Source: Blastopirellula marina (GTDB lineage: Bacteria; Planctomycetota; Planctomycetia; Pirellulales; Pirellulaceae). Taken from it: DNA of 64,000 nucleotides. Location: assembly GCF_002967715.1 (NCBI RefSeq), contig NZ_PUIA01000051.1:157666-221665 (forward strand). Reading direction: 5' to 3'. The position numbers were made by a program, and so were the translations under genes. Below, piece by piece: positions 9,398 to 18,028 of the stretch (the stretch's first letter is position 1; every line of letters begins with the position of its first letter). The notes beneath the pieces are model-generated. The model made no database searches. It was not told the origin of the DNA and saw only the letters and a program-made list of their open reading frames with translations.

Positions 9398-9826
9398 CTA
9401 GTCGGCAGCTTCGACTGCTTCTTCTTCATCTTCCGACGATACTTCTTCGTCGTCGTCCGAACCGGTGTCATCCGAATCGTCATCGCCGGCGAACTCGTGT
9501 CCTTCAGCGTGTGCGATCAGCATATCGACCAGGCGCGGATCCTGCTTGATGAAGAGGAAACGCAGAATGTCATCGCTAATGTTACATGCGTAGTTCAACT
9601 CTTCCATCTTGGTGCTTTCCAAGCGGAAGTAGGTCAGCCAGTAAGTACCACGGCGGTGCCCGTCGATCGGGTACGCCAGGCGTTGTTCCGCCCACATGCG
9701 GCTGACCAGGATTTCGCCACCCATTTTTTCGACCAGGGCGTTGATTTTTCCGGAGACCCCACTGGGATCCTTTCCATAACGATTGGAGTCCAGAATGAAC
9801 ATCCCCTCATAAACGTAAGCCGCCAA
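9398..9826 (-). CDS. rpsF: 30S ribosomal protein bS6
   Basis: A 142-residue protein with the S6 core (YVYEGMFILDSNRYG, EKMGGEILVSRMWAEQRLAYPI, GTYWLTYFRLES). The tail of about 35 residues is almost entirely Asp, Glu and Ser. Acidic S6 tails are known in other bacteria, where glutamates are added after translation; here the acid is encoded. It is the first gene of the ssb-rplI group. Confidence 0.95.
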   Translation of the reverse strand: MAAYVYEGMFILDSNRYGKDPSGVSGKINALVEKMGGEILVSRMWAEQRLAYPIDGHRRGTYWLTYFRLESTKMEELNYACNISDDILRFLFIKQDPRLVDMLIAHAEGHEFAGDDDSDDTGSDDDEEVSSEDEEEAVEAAD

Positions 9827-9922
9827 GGTTTCTACTCCTCGAATGTCGACGTCAAAATGATCGGTGAGTGGCTGGCCGCAACTTGCTGGGCCGATAAGCC
9901 AACCACATGATTAATTGATTTG

Positions 9923-10486
9923 TTACCCGTTGTACTGATTCATCGTGTGCACCAGTCCGTGAACGGCCCAGTCTTCTACGACTGAAGCTGCTCGCTCGAT
10001 GCACACGTCCATCTCCGGCTTTTCGGCCTTGGCAAAGTTGCTCAAGACATAGCCAGCGATGTCCGCTCCTTCCCGAGGAGGTCCGATACCGACACGCAGT
10101 CGAGGAACCTCATCCGAGCCAAGCTTCTGAATCACATCAGCCAACCCGTTCTGCCCGCCTGCCGATCCCTTCCCTTTAAGCCGTAACTTGGCCAGAGGAA
10201 GATTGAAATCATCGCAGACGATCAAAACGTCTTCCAGCGTCAATTTATAAAAATCGAGCGCCGGTCGTACACTGTTTCCACTTTTGTTCATGAAGGTATG
10301 CGGCCAAAGCAACATAAGCTTCTCGCCTCGCACCCCCACCTCGGTCAACTGACCGTTGAACTTCGACTTGGGCTGGGCTGCCGTATATCTTCGCGACAAC
10401 GTCTCCAGCACGTCAAAGCCCACATTGTGCCGCGTGCCGTCGTACTTCTTACCTGGATTTCCGAGCCCGACAACGAGTTTCATCAC
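9923..10486 (-). CDS. pth: peptidyl-tRNA hydrolase
   Basis: A 187-residue enzyme that frees tRNA from stalled peptidyl-tRNA. It shows the N-terminal signature VGLGNPGKKYDGTRHNVGFD with the catalytic histidine, and the second signature CDDFNLPLAKLRLKGKGSAG GQNGL with the conserved Asp and Asn. It lies just downstream of rplY (37 bp), matching the ctc-pth pair of Bacillus and others, and is followed by rpsF. Confidence 0.95.
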   Translation of the reverse strand: MMKLVVGLGNPGKKYDGTRHNVGFDVLETLSRRYTAAQPKSKFNGQLTEVGVRGEKLMLLWPHTFMNKSGNSVRPALDFYKLTLEDVLIVCDDFNLPLAKLRLKGKGSAGGQNGLADVIQKLGSDEVPRLRVGIGPPREGADIAGYVLSNFAKAEKPEMDVCIERAASVVEDWAVHGLVHTMNQYNG

Positions 10487-10522
10487 ATCCAGTCAGCACA
10501 ACACACGAGGTCATCCGACGCC

Positions 10523-10804
10523 TTATTTACCGGCGCGGTAGAAGTCGACGTGGAGAACTTCGGTACCGAAAGTGTCCCATTGGACCTCTCGCATCACGAC
10601 GCTCTCGGACACGTCCCCTTCCAGGGTAATGTCTTTAACACCATGGCGAACAATCGCATCGAATTGCTCGGCACATAGTTCCAAATGCACGACGTCTTTG
10701 CCTTCACCGTACAAAACGGCGGGAATCTTCCCGTCGCGACGCAGGTTGCGATTGGCAATCTTGCCGGTCTTTTCTCGCTTCGTGGCTTTGAGTGTTTCGG
10801 CCAT
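10523..10804 (-). CDS. rplY: 50S ribosomal protein bL25 (short form)
   Basis: A 93-residue 5S rRNA-binding protein. It has the L25 motif KATKREKTGKIANRNLRRDG KIPAVLYG and VMREVQWDTFGTEVLHVDFYR, then stops. It lacks the C-terminal TL5/CTC domain found in many bacteria and so matches the short E. coli form. It precedes pth on the same strand. Its position between prs (across one inverted gene) and pth fits the ctc slot of the gcaD-prs-ctc-pth order. Confidence 0.93.
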   Translation of the reverse strand: MAETLKATKREKTGKIANRNLRRDGKIPAVLYGEGKDVVHLELCAEQFDAIVRHGVKDITLEGDVSESVVMREVQWDTFGTEVLHVDFYRAGK

Positions 10805-11279
10805 GAAAACTTGTTCCGCAGTCTGTAAGTGTTGTCTAAGGGCGACCGGGCAAATGGTGTGTCTGGTCGGCTGTTATGAATTAAAAGCGATCCGGCGAAG
10901 AAGCGAATGCTCCCTAGGGACCAACTTCGTAATTTTGGAAACTGGTTATTTTGCCAAACTATCTGCAGTTGGCAAGTCCAAACCAGGGCCTTGGCGGTGA
11001 TTTCATGCCAAGTGAGCTCGTAGCCATGGCGACCAGGGGTACCCAGGCGATCCTCAGCCCTACCAATGGTTACCATGCCAACCCTTGCGGCACATGCCTT
11101 AAAGCAAGTATCAAGTACAAGTTAGGCACACCTATCAGCCAATCGACAAAGTTTGCCACGCAGAGCATCACCGCCGGCAAGCCGAAGCATCCCGGGGGAT
11201 TGCTAATCTGTTTTCTTTAAGAACAATTGAACTGAGCCTCTACCTGCCCCCTGATCGCATTCCCTGAAAACGGAAATCC
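10805..11279. other. 475-bp gap between divergent rplY and GroES-like genes
   Basis: No reading frame here has coding character. It must carry the promoters of both divergent genes, but I find no clear -35/-10 pair and no CIRCE-type heat-shock repeat ahead of the GroES-like gene. A T-rich stretch near 11205-11218 (GTTTTCTTTAAGAAC) lies upstream of the plus-strand gene. Confidence 0.4.
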
Positions 11280-11621
11280 ATGGCCAAATCGACCCGCAGT
11301 AAAGTCATCGAGTACGTCGAACCAATCGGTGCCCGAGTTCTTGTTCGCAAGGACGAACCCAAACGGACCACCAAAGGAGGCATTGCTCTCCCGGATCAAG
11401 CCGAGATCCCGACGATCACCGGGCGAATCGTGGCCATTTCCACGCAAATCGAAAACGACGAAGACTTCCCCCTTCGCCAATACGACAAAATTCTCTTCCA
11501 CCCGAAGGAAGCGATCCCTGTCGATTTCGAGACCGACAACCAGCTGTTTGTCGTCCCGGTCGAGGACGTCGTGGCCGTGTTTCGCCGTGAAACCGGTGGC
11601 AAAGCCCCTAAAGAAGACTAG
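11280..11621 (+). CDS. GroES-like co-chaperonin, no GroEL neighbour
   Basis: A 113-residue Cpn10-fold protein with VEPIGARVLVRKDEPKRTTKGGIALPD, the mobile-loop and first-strand region of GroES. The second half has the typical YDKILFHPKEAIPVDF and FVVPVEDVVAVF strands. It is divergent from canonical GroES and has a 12-residue N-terminal extension and a charged tail. No groEL is adjacent. It is the only plus-strand gene within the glmU-dnaB cluster. Its stop codon overlaps that of prs in a shared CTAG, so the two transcripts run into each other. Confidence 0.75.
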   Translation: MAKSTRSKVIEYVEPIGARVLVRKDEPKRTTKGGIALPDQAEIPTITGRIVAISTQIENDEDFPLRQYDKILFHPKEAIPVDFETDNQLFVVPVEDVVAVFRRETGGKAPKED

Positions 11622-12574
11622 GCAATGCTCTCGCGGAACAGCGCACTAATCGACTCGTCGTTATGAATCCGCTTGATCGCCTCACCTAGAAGGGGGGCAA
11701 CTGATAGCACACGCATATTGGTGAGCAGGTCCTGCGATTTCTGTGGAATGGTGTCGGTCAGAATCAGTTCTTTGATAGGCGCGGCCTGCAAGTAAGCGAC
11801 GGCTGGCCCACACAGAACACCGTGCGTGGCGGCAATGTAAATCTCTTTCGCACCGGCCTTGTGAACCTCTTTGGCCGCGCCGCAGATCGAGCCGGCGGTA
11901 CTGATCATGTCGTCGAAGATGATCGCCGTCTTGCCTTGTACGGGCCCACCAATAATGTTCTTCGAGGTGGTCTCGCTGGCGCTGGTTCGCCGCTTGTCGA
12001 CGATTGCCAACTTCCCATCCAAACGACGATTGTGGTTTACGGCGCGTTTAATGCTGCCGGCATCAGGGCTGACAACGCATAAATCTTCAGTCGGAATACC
12101 TAAGCCCAGGAAGTAATGATTCAGCACCGGCGAAGCATTCAAGTGATCGACCGGAACGTTGAAAAAGCCCTGGATCTGAGCGGCATGCAGGTCCATCGTC
12201 AGCACACGATCGGCACCGGCACTGGTGATCAGATCGGCGACCAGCTTGGCTGTAATCGGGACGCGTCCTTCGTCTTTGCGGTCCTGGCGTGCGTAGCCGT
12301 AGTAAGGAATAACCGCTGTGATTCTCTCGGCACTGGCACGCCGACAACTGTCGATCATGACCAGCAATTCCATGAGATTATTGTTCACCGGGGGACAGGT
12401 CGGCTGCACGAGAAACACATCCCGACCGCGGACATCCTCCTCGATCTTGCATTGGATTTCGCCGTCTGGAAACTCGCCCAGGGTAACGCGTCCCAGTTTC
12501 AAGTGCAGGAAGTTGCAGACATCTTCCGCAAGCTTGGGATTGGCGCGACCGCTGAAGATTTTGATCTCACGCAT
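11618..12574 (-). CDS. prs: ribose-phosphate pyrophosphokinase
   Basis: A 318-residue enzyme making PRPP from ribose-5-phosphate and ATP for nucleotide, His and Trp synthesis. Visible motifs include the N-terminal FSGRANPKLAEDVCNFL, the regulatory loop PPVNNNLMELLVMIDSCRRA, the PRPP-binding loop AIIFDDMISTAGSI and the SPDAGSIKRA segment. Full family length. It lies 85 bp downstream of the glmU-like gene on the same strand, as in the gcaD-prs operons of Firmicutes. Confidence 0.96.
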   Translation of the reverse strand: MREIKIFSGRANPKLAEDVCNFLHLKLGRVTLGEFPDGEIQCKIEEDVRGRDVFLVQPTCPPVNNNLMELLVMIDSCRRASAERITAVIPYYGYARQDRKDEGRVPITAKLVADLITSAGADRVLTMDLHAAQIQGFFNVPVDHLNASPVLNHYFLGLGIPTEDLCVVSPDAGSIKRAVNHNRRLDGKLAIVDKRRTSASETTSKNIIGGPVQGKTAIIFDDMISTAGSICGAAKEVHKAGAKEIYIAATHGVLCGPAVAYLQAAPIKELILTDTIPQKSQDLLTNMRVLSVAPLLGEAIKRIHNDESISALFRESIA

Positions 12575-12659
12575 GACGTAAACTGGGTAACCGGCTGAGA
12601 GTTGTCGATAAAGGTGCTACAAACCAAGAAAGGGGCAGGTGCCCCTCAAACCGCTTCCG

Positions 12660-13412
12660 TCAGGACTTATTGTAACCAATTTCCGCCATCACACGCTCCA
12701 CCTCCGCTAATTGCTCGCGAGAGTTGATGCTGTACGCCTCGCATGCCTTCAGGACGGGTAGTGCGTCCACTTTGTCTCCCAGCCCCTTGAGAATCTTGGG
12801 GCAATCGGTGAGATAGTATTCTCCCTGGGCGTTATTACTCGTAAGCCGAGCAAGCGCCTCGACCAGTCGCGGAGCCTGGAACACGTAGGTGCTCATGTTG
12901 ACTTCAGTGATACTACGCTGCTGGGGCGTAGCGTCTTTTTCTTCGACGATCCCCTCAAAAATGCCGGAATCATCACGAACAATGCGACCCAGGCCGGTGG
13001 GATCGTCTCGCTTGAGCGTCCCCAACAGACAAGCATGGCCATCGGCCTCGAAGGCCTCGAACAACTCTCCAAGGGAGGAAGCCTGGACCAGCGGCGAGTC
13101 TCCCGCCAACACAACGACACTGCCGTCGGTAGATTTCAACTCATCCAGACACATCTGTACGGCGTGCCCAGTCCCCAACTGTTCCTTTTGCTCGACGAAA
13201 ACAACATCGTCGTGCGACGCAAGAGCCTGCTGAACGTCTTCGGCTCGATATCCGACGACGCAAATGATCTTCTCGACCCCGACTTCGCGCAGCGCGTTCA
13301 GGACATACTCGATCATCGGACGCCCTAAAACTGGAAACAGCACCTTGGGCATCTCCGACTGCATTCTGGTCCCTTTACCAGCAGCCAGAACAACTGCAAT
13401 CCGCTTTCCCAT
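12660..13412 (-). CDS. GlmU-type sugar-nucleotide pyrophosphorylase, uridylyltransferase domain only
   Basis: I take the ATG beginning MGKRIAVVLAAGKGTRM as start, because upstream codons do not resemble the family. The 250-residue protein has the nucleotide-binding loop LAAGKGTRMQSEMPKVLFPV, VVVLAGDSPLV and EVNMSTYVF, typical of the N-terminal domain of GlmU (UTP + GlcNAc-1-P to UDP-GlcNAc). The left-handed beta-helix acetyltransferase domain is absent. It may therefore depend on a separate acetyltransferase or use another sugar. Its neighbour prs supports the GlmU/GcaD identity. Confidence 0.85.
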   Translation of the reverse strand: MGKRIAVVLAAGKGTRMQSEMPKVLFPVLGRPMIEYVLNALREVGVEKIICVVGYRAEDVQQALASHDDVVFVEQKEQLGTGHAVQMCLDELKSTDGSVVVLAGDSPLVQASSLGELFEAFEADGHACLLGTLKRDDPTGLGRIVRDDSGIFEGIVEEKDATPQQRSITEVNMSTYVFQAPRLVEALARLTSNNAQGEYYLTDCPKILKGLGDKVDALPVLKACEAYSINSREQLAEVERVMAEIGYNKS

Positions 13413-13796
13413 GTCGCCTACTCGCTTCGAGCTCATAGCATTTATGACCAATGGACAGGGCAGAGATCCGTCCGCAAACGGTGGCATCTTGGCATTTTTT
13501 GGTCCGGAGTTCCAGAGGCACAAACCCCCTCCACAAAAAACGAATCGACCGGAACCTATTTAAACGTCAAGACTTAGGAATCCAACAAGAAAATTTAACG
13601 ATCGTAACGGTTCCTCGGGCTACTACCCACCTGAGTCATTTGTCAGCGGAATTAAATTGGGCGTCTGGAATTTGCTTTCAACCCGAAAGTTGAATACCAT
13701 AACGTGCGGAACAGACAAGTCTTATCCCCCGCATTCTTACCCAGACGGAAGAGGTGCCCTGGTCGCTGCTGGACGGTTAGGGCCCAGGAAGATTTT
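13413..13796. other. 384-bp divergent intergenic region, glmU-like / kinase
   Basis: No gene is seen. It must hold two divergent promoters. A short inverted repeat TTCAAC/GTTGAA around CCGAAA (about 13678-13693) lies 105 bp ahead of the kinase start. A good ribosome-binding site (AGGA, seven bases ahead) fixes the kinase start at 13797. Confidence 0.4.
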
Positions 13797-15332
13797 ATGG
13801 CTGATCTTACCGCTGAAGAATTTGCGCAGCGCGTTATCGACTTTAACCTTCTCGAACACCGCCAGGTCGAACAGGTCTGGAGTGAATTAGGAACCCGGGA
13901 AGTATCGCTCGGCGAATTCCAAAATCTGATGCTCCGCAAAGAGCTGTTGACCAATTACCAGGTCGAACGCGTCGTCAAAGGTCTGCGAACAGGCTATTTC
14001 TACGGTGACTACAAGGTTCTGTACATGATCGGTACCGGGACCTTCGCCCGCGTTTTCCGCACGGTCCACAAAGACACCGGCAAAGTGGTCGCCGCCAAGG
14101 TGTTGCGGCGGCGCTTCAGCGAAGACCCCAAGCGTGCCTCGCAGTTCATGACCGAAGGCGAACTCGGTAAGGGTCTGCGACACCCGAACATTTGCCCGAT
14201 CTACGAGGTGCACTCGGAAACGTCGATGCACCAGCACGGTACCAGCTACTTCCTGATTATTGAGTTCATCGAGGGCCAAAACCTGCGCGACCTGCTGCGA
14301 ATTCGGGGAAAATTCAGCCCGAAAGAAGCCACGCAGCTGATGATCGATATCACCTCGGGGCTGGCCTACGCTGCCGAACGTGGCCTGACCCACCGCGACT
14401 TGAAGACCTCGAACGTGCTTATCTCGTCGCGTGGCCGTGCCAAGCTGGTCGACTTTGGTTTGGCCGCATTTGCCGAACAAGTCAGCGAAGATGGCCAGGC
14501 ATCGAACCCGCGAACGGTCGACTATGCCGGTCTCGAAATCGCGACCAATGCTCCTCGGGACGACCCTCGCAGCGACATCTACTTCGCCGGAGCGATTTAC
14601 TACCACATGCTTACCGGCGTGCTTCCTCTGTACGAAACGCGCGATCGGCAGAAGCGTCTGGCCGCCAGCCGTTACCTGAACATCGAGCCCATCGCCAAGG
14701 TCGCTCCCGACCTGCCGCGTTCGGTGGCTTCGGTTTGTTTGAAGGCGATGGAAACGAATCCAGATCGACGCTATCAAACGAACGGCCAAATGCTCATGGA
14801 CCTGAAAATGGCCGCCAAACGGCTGGAACTCGGCGACGATTCCACCGCTGGTGAGATCCGTGGAAAGCTTGAAGCTCAGAACGAGGCCCGGATTGCCAAG
14901 CAGTTTGAAGGCTACAACAAGACGATCATGATCGTCGAATCGAACATGGACATGCAGAATATCCTGCGTGATCGCCTAAAGAAGTACGGCTACCGCGTCC
15001 TGGTCATCAGCGATCCCCAGCGAGCGCTGAGCCGTTTCGCCGAAGATACCTCACCGGCCGATATCATCGTGTTCAGCGCGATCGATATGGGCCAGGCTGC
15101 CTTGGAAGGCTTCAACCAGTTTGCCGAAGACATCCACACCAAGGATAAACCGGCGATTTTGATCGTTAAGGAACGCCAGACAGCGATCCGTGAAGCCGCC
15201 CAAATGGGCGAAAACCGGGCTATCATGACGATGCCGGTCAAAGTTCGCGAACTTCGAAAGTTGATTCACGAACTGCTGAAAGACCCGCTCGATCCTGAAG
15301 AAGCGGATGCCGAGACCGAAGCAGCCCAGTAA
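13797..15332 (+). CDS. Ser/Thr protein kinase with C-terminal degenerate receiver domain
   Basis: A 511-residue soluble kinase. Residues 1-65 form a helical domain (DFNLLEHRQVEQVW, LMLRKELLTNYQVERV) common before planctomycetal kinases. The kinase domain spans about 73-340: a glycine loop IGTGTFARVF, Lys101, HRDLKTSN at 199-206 and DFG at 219-221, so it should be active. Residues 375-495 look like a response-regulator receiver (KTIMIVESNMDMQNILRDRL, MPVKVRELRKLI). However, the acidic pocket reads ES and the expected phospho-Asp position reads Ser427 (IIVFSAID), so normal phosphorylation seems unlikely. Unlike many planctomycetal kinases it has no membrane segment. Confidence 0.9.
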   Translation: MADLTAEEFAQRVIDFNLLEHRQVEQVWSELGTREVSLGEFQNLMLRKELLTNYQVERVVKGLRTGYFYGDYKVLYMIGTGTFARVFRTVHKDTGKVVAAKVLRRRFSEDPKRASQFMTEGELGKGLRHPNICPIYEVHSETSMHQHGTSYFLIIEFIEGQNLRDLLRIRGKFSPKEATQLMIDITSGLAYAAERGLTHRDLKTSNVLISSRGRAKLVDFGLAAFAEQVSEDGQASNPRTVDYAGLEIATNAPRDDPRSDIYFAGAIYYHMLTGVLPLYETRDRQKRLAASRYLNIEPIAKVAPDLPRSVASVCLKAMETNPDRRYQTNGQMLMDLKMAAKRLELGDDSTAGEIRGKLEAQNEARIAKQFEGYNKTIMIVESNMDMQNILRDRLKKYGYRVLVISDPQRALSRFAEDTSPADIIVFSAIDMGQAALEGFNQFAEDIHTKDKPAILIVKERQTAIREAAQMGENRAIMTMPVKVRELRKLIHELLKDPLDPEEADAETEAAQ

Positions 15333-15339
15333 TTCAGGG

Positions 15340-16212
15340 CTACTTCGCAGGCTTGGGAATCGCGACCCCCATGTCCTTCAGCATCATCTTCATGTCTTCC
15401 CAAACATCCTTCTTTGCCGAAGGGTTCCGCAGCAAATACGCCGGGTGGTACGTCACAACCACCTTGCTGCCACGGTATGGATGAAACTGGCCGCGTAGCT
15501 TACCGATCGGGGCCGTTGACTGAAGCAGGTTCGAAATCGCAAATCTTCCCAGGCACACGATGTACTCTGGCTGGACGATTTCTAACTGTCTCTCAAAGTA
15601 GGGACGGCAGTTCTCGTTTTCTTCAGTGGTGGGATTCCGATTCCCAGGCGGACGACATTTGAGCGTGTTGAGGATGTACACGTCCTCTCGCTGGAATGTG
15701 CATGCCTCGATGATCTGCGTCAGCAATTTACCTGCTCGCCCCACGAATGGTTCACCCAGACGATCCTCGTCCGCTCCGGGAGCTTCGCCGAAAAATGCGA
15801 TCCGGGCTTTCGGGCTTCCCACGCCAAAGACCGTCTGCGTGCGCGTTTTCGCCAATTCTGCGCAAAGCGTACATCCTGCCACGGTTGCTCGAAGCTGATC
15901 GAGTTCTTCCTGCCGCTTCGCCGCCGAAAGCTTGGCATACGCCGCTGGCCATGGCTCGTCGGAAGAACTCGGAAGCACCGGCATCGCAGCAGGTTTGACC
16001 GCGGGTTTTGCCGCGGAAATAGTCTCCGTCTTCTTCGGCTTGGGCATCTCGCTGACTCCTTGCGTTACAGGCATTTCCGGTTCGTTTGGGGGTGATGCGA
16101 CGGGCGTGCTGGGTAGCTCAAGTGCCGCTTGCCTGGCAAGAAACTGCACACCGGACGAGCGCCAGGCCTGGGCCTGTTGAAGAAGAACTCGGCGAATTTC
16201 AGGCTCGTCCAT
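15340..16212 (-). CDS. uracil-DNA glycosylase, family 4
   Basis: A 290-residue base-excision enzyme. Residues 1-90 are a Pro/Ala/Lys-rich extension of no clear fold. The catalytic domain begins near [19 protein letters not shown] and shows [20 protein letters not shown] (motif A) and [11 protein letters not shown] (motif B). The cysteines in [15 protein letters not shown] and ENENC fit the four iron-sulphur ligands of family 4. It converges on the kinase gene with only seven bases between the stop codons. Confidence 0.92.
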   Translation of the reverse strand: MDEPEIRRVLLQQAQAWRSSGVQFLARQAALELPSTPVASPPNEPEMPVTQGVSEMPKPKKTETISAAKPAVKPAAMPVLPSSSDEPWPAAYAKLSAAKRQEELDQLRATVAGCTLCAELAKTRTQTVFGVGSPKARIAFFGEAPGADEDRLGEPFVGRAGKLLTQIIEACTFQREDVYILNTLKCRPPGNRNPTTEENENCRPYFERQLEIVQPEYIVCLGRFAISNLLQSTAPIGKLRGQFHPYRGSKVVVTYHPAYLLRNPSAKKDVWEDMKMMLKDMGVAIPKPAK

Positions 16213-16396
16213 GCCGGATGCTGCGGAGTTGGATTTGTCGCTGGGTACTGAGAATTCACGCAGGAATGGGAACGCTAAGAAGTTTTCCCTTACTCAGGCG
16301 AGACCTAGCACGTAAAATGAAGTTAATCCATATTAGGGTAAGTAATTCATGCTTTCCTGTCATCCATACTCGCACCCCTGATTGAATTCTGCCCCT

Positions 16397-17854
16397 ATGG
16401 CGGTACCCCAAGTAGTTATCATCGGTCGCCCGAACGTCGGTAAATCCAGCATCTTTAACTGGCTTGCCGGGCGACGGCTGGCCATTGTCGACGACGTCGC
16501 AGGCGTCACCCGAGACCGTATGGTCCATCTCCAGAAGTGGAACGAACGCTTCTTCGAGATCGTTGATACCGGCGGTATTGGCGTGAATGACGTCGATAAT
16601 CTTACCGACGAAATCGAACGCCAGATCCAAATCGCCATCGACTCGGCCGATGTCATCCTGTTCGTCGTCGATGTTCGCAGCGGCATGCTTCCGTTGGATC
16701 AAAAAGTCGCACAGCGTCTACGAAAGATCGACAAACCGGTCGTGCTGGTCGCCAACAAAGCTGACGCACCGCACATGGATGTCGAAGCCGACCAGTTCTA
16801 TCGGCTCGGTCGCGGCAAACTGGTTGCCGTCAGCACCCTGCAAAATCGCAACAAGACCGACCTGCTCGATGTGATCGCCGATCGCCTGCCGGACACGGAA
16901 GCTTCGCAAGATTCCGAAGGCGAGCATGAAATGAAGGTCGCCATCGTCGGTCGACGAAATGTCGGCAAGAGCACCTTCGTCAATACGCTTGCCCAGGCCG
17001 AACGCATGATCGTCAGCGAAGTTGCCGGTACGACCCGAGACAGCGTCGACGTTCGCTTCGAGATGGACGGTAAGTCGTTCGTCGCGATCGATACGCCTGG
17101 CCTCCGTCGCCGGGTGAGCGTAAAGACCGACATAGACTACTACAGCACCCACCGTGCCGAGCGCAGCATCCGCCATGCCGACATGACGCTGATGTTCTTC
17201 GACGCCTCGCAGCAGATCAGCAAGGTCGACAAGCAACTGGTCCGCTATATCAGCGACGAGTTCAAGCCGTGCATCTTCGTGGTCAATAAGTGGGACCTGT
17301 ACAACACCCAGATGCCAACCGAGCGTTGGGCGACGTACCTGCACGAGACGTTCCCCATGATGTCGCACGTGCCGATTGCATTTATCACCGGCAAAACGGG
17401 CAAGAACGTCAAAACGCTGCTTAATCACGCCCAGATGCTGTACAAGCAATCGCTGTCACGCATCAGCACCGGCGAACTGAACCGGATCTTGAAAGAGATT
17501 GTGGCCCACCATCCGCCACCACTGCATAAAAATCGTAAGCCGAAGATCTACTACGCCACGCAAGTTGGGGTGCAACCTCCAACCTTCGTGCTGATGGTGA
17601 ATATGCCCAAGGCATTTTCGCAGAGCTATCAGCGATACTTGATCTCTTCGTTCCGCGATGCGGTCCCCTTCCCGGAAGTCCCAATCAAGCTTTACCTGAA
17701 GAAGCGTGAGTCCGCAGACGAACGGGACGATTTCGGTAAAGTCGGCAAGGCAGACGACGACTCCGAGCATTCCGATGAATTCCTGCCGGAAATCGACGAA
17801 GCGGGCGACAGCTCGATTGTCGAACAGTACGACGACGCCAACGAAGAAGCCTGA
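16397..17854 (+). CDS. der: ribosome-associated GTPase Der (EngA)
   Basis: A 485-residue GTPase for 50S subunit maturation. It has two tandem G domains: GRPNVGKSSIF, DTGGIG and NKAD in the first, and GRRNVGKSTFVNT, DTPGLRRR and NKWD in the second, followed by the KH-like domain. The tail after about residue 445 is acidic. I prefer the ATG at 16397 (MAVPQVVIIG) over an in-frame TTG five codons earlier. Confidence 0.96.
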   Translation: MAVPQVVIIGRPNVGKSSIFNWLAGRRLAIVDDVAGVTRDRMVHLQKWNERFFEIVDTGGIGVNDVDNLTDEIERQIQIAIDSADVILFVVDVRSGMLPLDQKVAQRLRKIDKPVVLVANKADAPHMDVEADQFYRLGRGKLVAVSTLQNRNKTDLLDVIADRLPDTEASQDSEGEHEMKVAIVGRRNVGKSTFVNTLAQAERMIVSEVAGTTRDSVDVRFEMDGKSFVAIDTPGLRRRVSVKTDIDYYSTHRAERSIRHADMTLMFFDASQQISKVDKQLVRYISDEFKPCIFVVNKWDLYNTQMPTERWATYLHETFPMMSHVPIAFITGKTGKNVKTLLNHAQMLYKQSLSRISTGELNRILKEIVAHHPPPLHKNRKPKIYYATQVGVQPPTFVLMVNMPKAFSQSYQRYLISSFRDAVPFPEVPIKLYLKKRESADERDDFGKVGKADDDSEHSDEFLPEIDEAGDSSIVEQYDDANEEA

Positions 17855-17929
17855 CCCGCTGCGGGGCAAATCGCTTCTTTTAGTTAGGAAACCTTGGCGA
17901 GATTTCTCGTAATTTCGTACGTGGAGTGC

Positions 17930-17953
17930 CATGTCCACATCTGCGTGGACATG
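17930..17953 (+). terminator. hairpin between der and ald
   Basis: A perfect 9-bp inverted repeat CATGTCCAC/GTGGACATG encloses a six-base loop and is followed by only three T residues. It could be a weak terminator for der or an operator ahead of ald. Confidence 0.45.
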
Positions 17954-18028
17954 TTTCAATAGCGAGTGCCCCTCTTATCCATTTGCGCATCGCACACCGC
18001 CTGTTGAAACACACGTAGGGACAACCAG

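Noticed and set aside
10951..11220. Plus-strand frame of 89 codons before the GroES-like gene
   Set aside because: No ribosome-binding site and no protein-like composition.
13887..14789. Minus-strand frame of 300 codons inside the kinase gene
   Set aside because: It runs antisense through the HRD and DFG motifs and has no own features.
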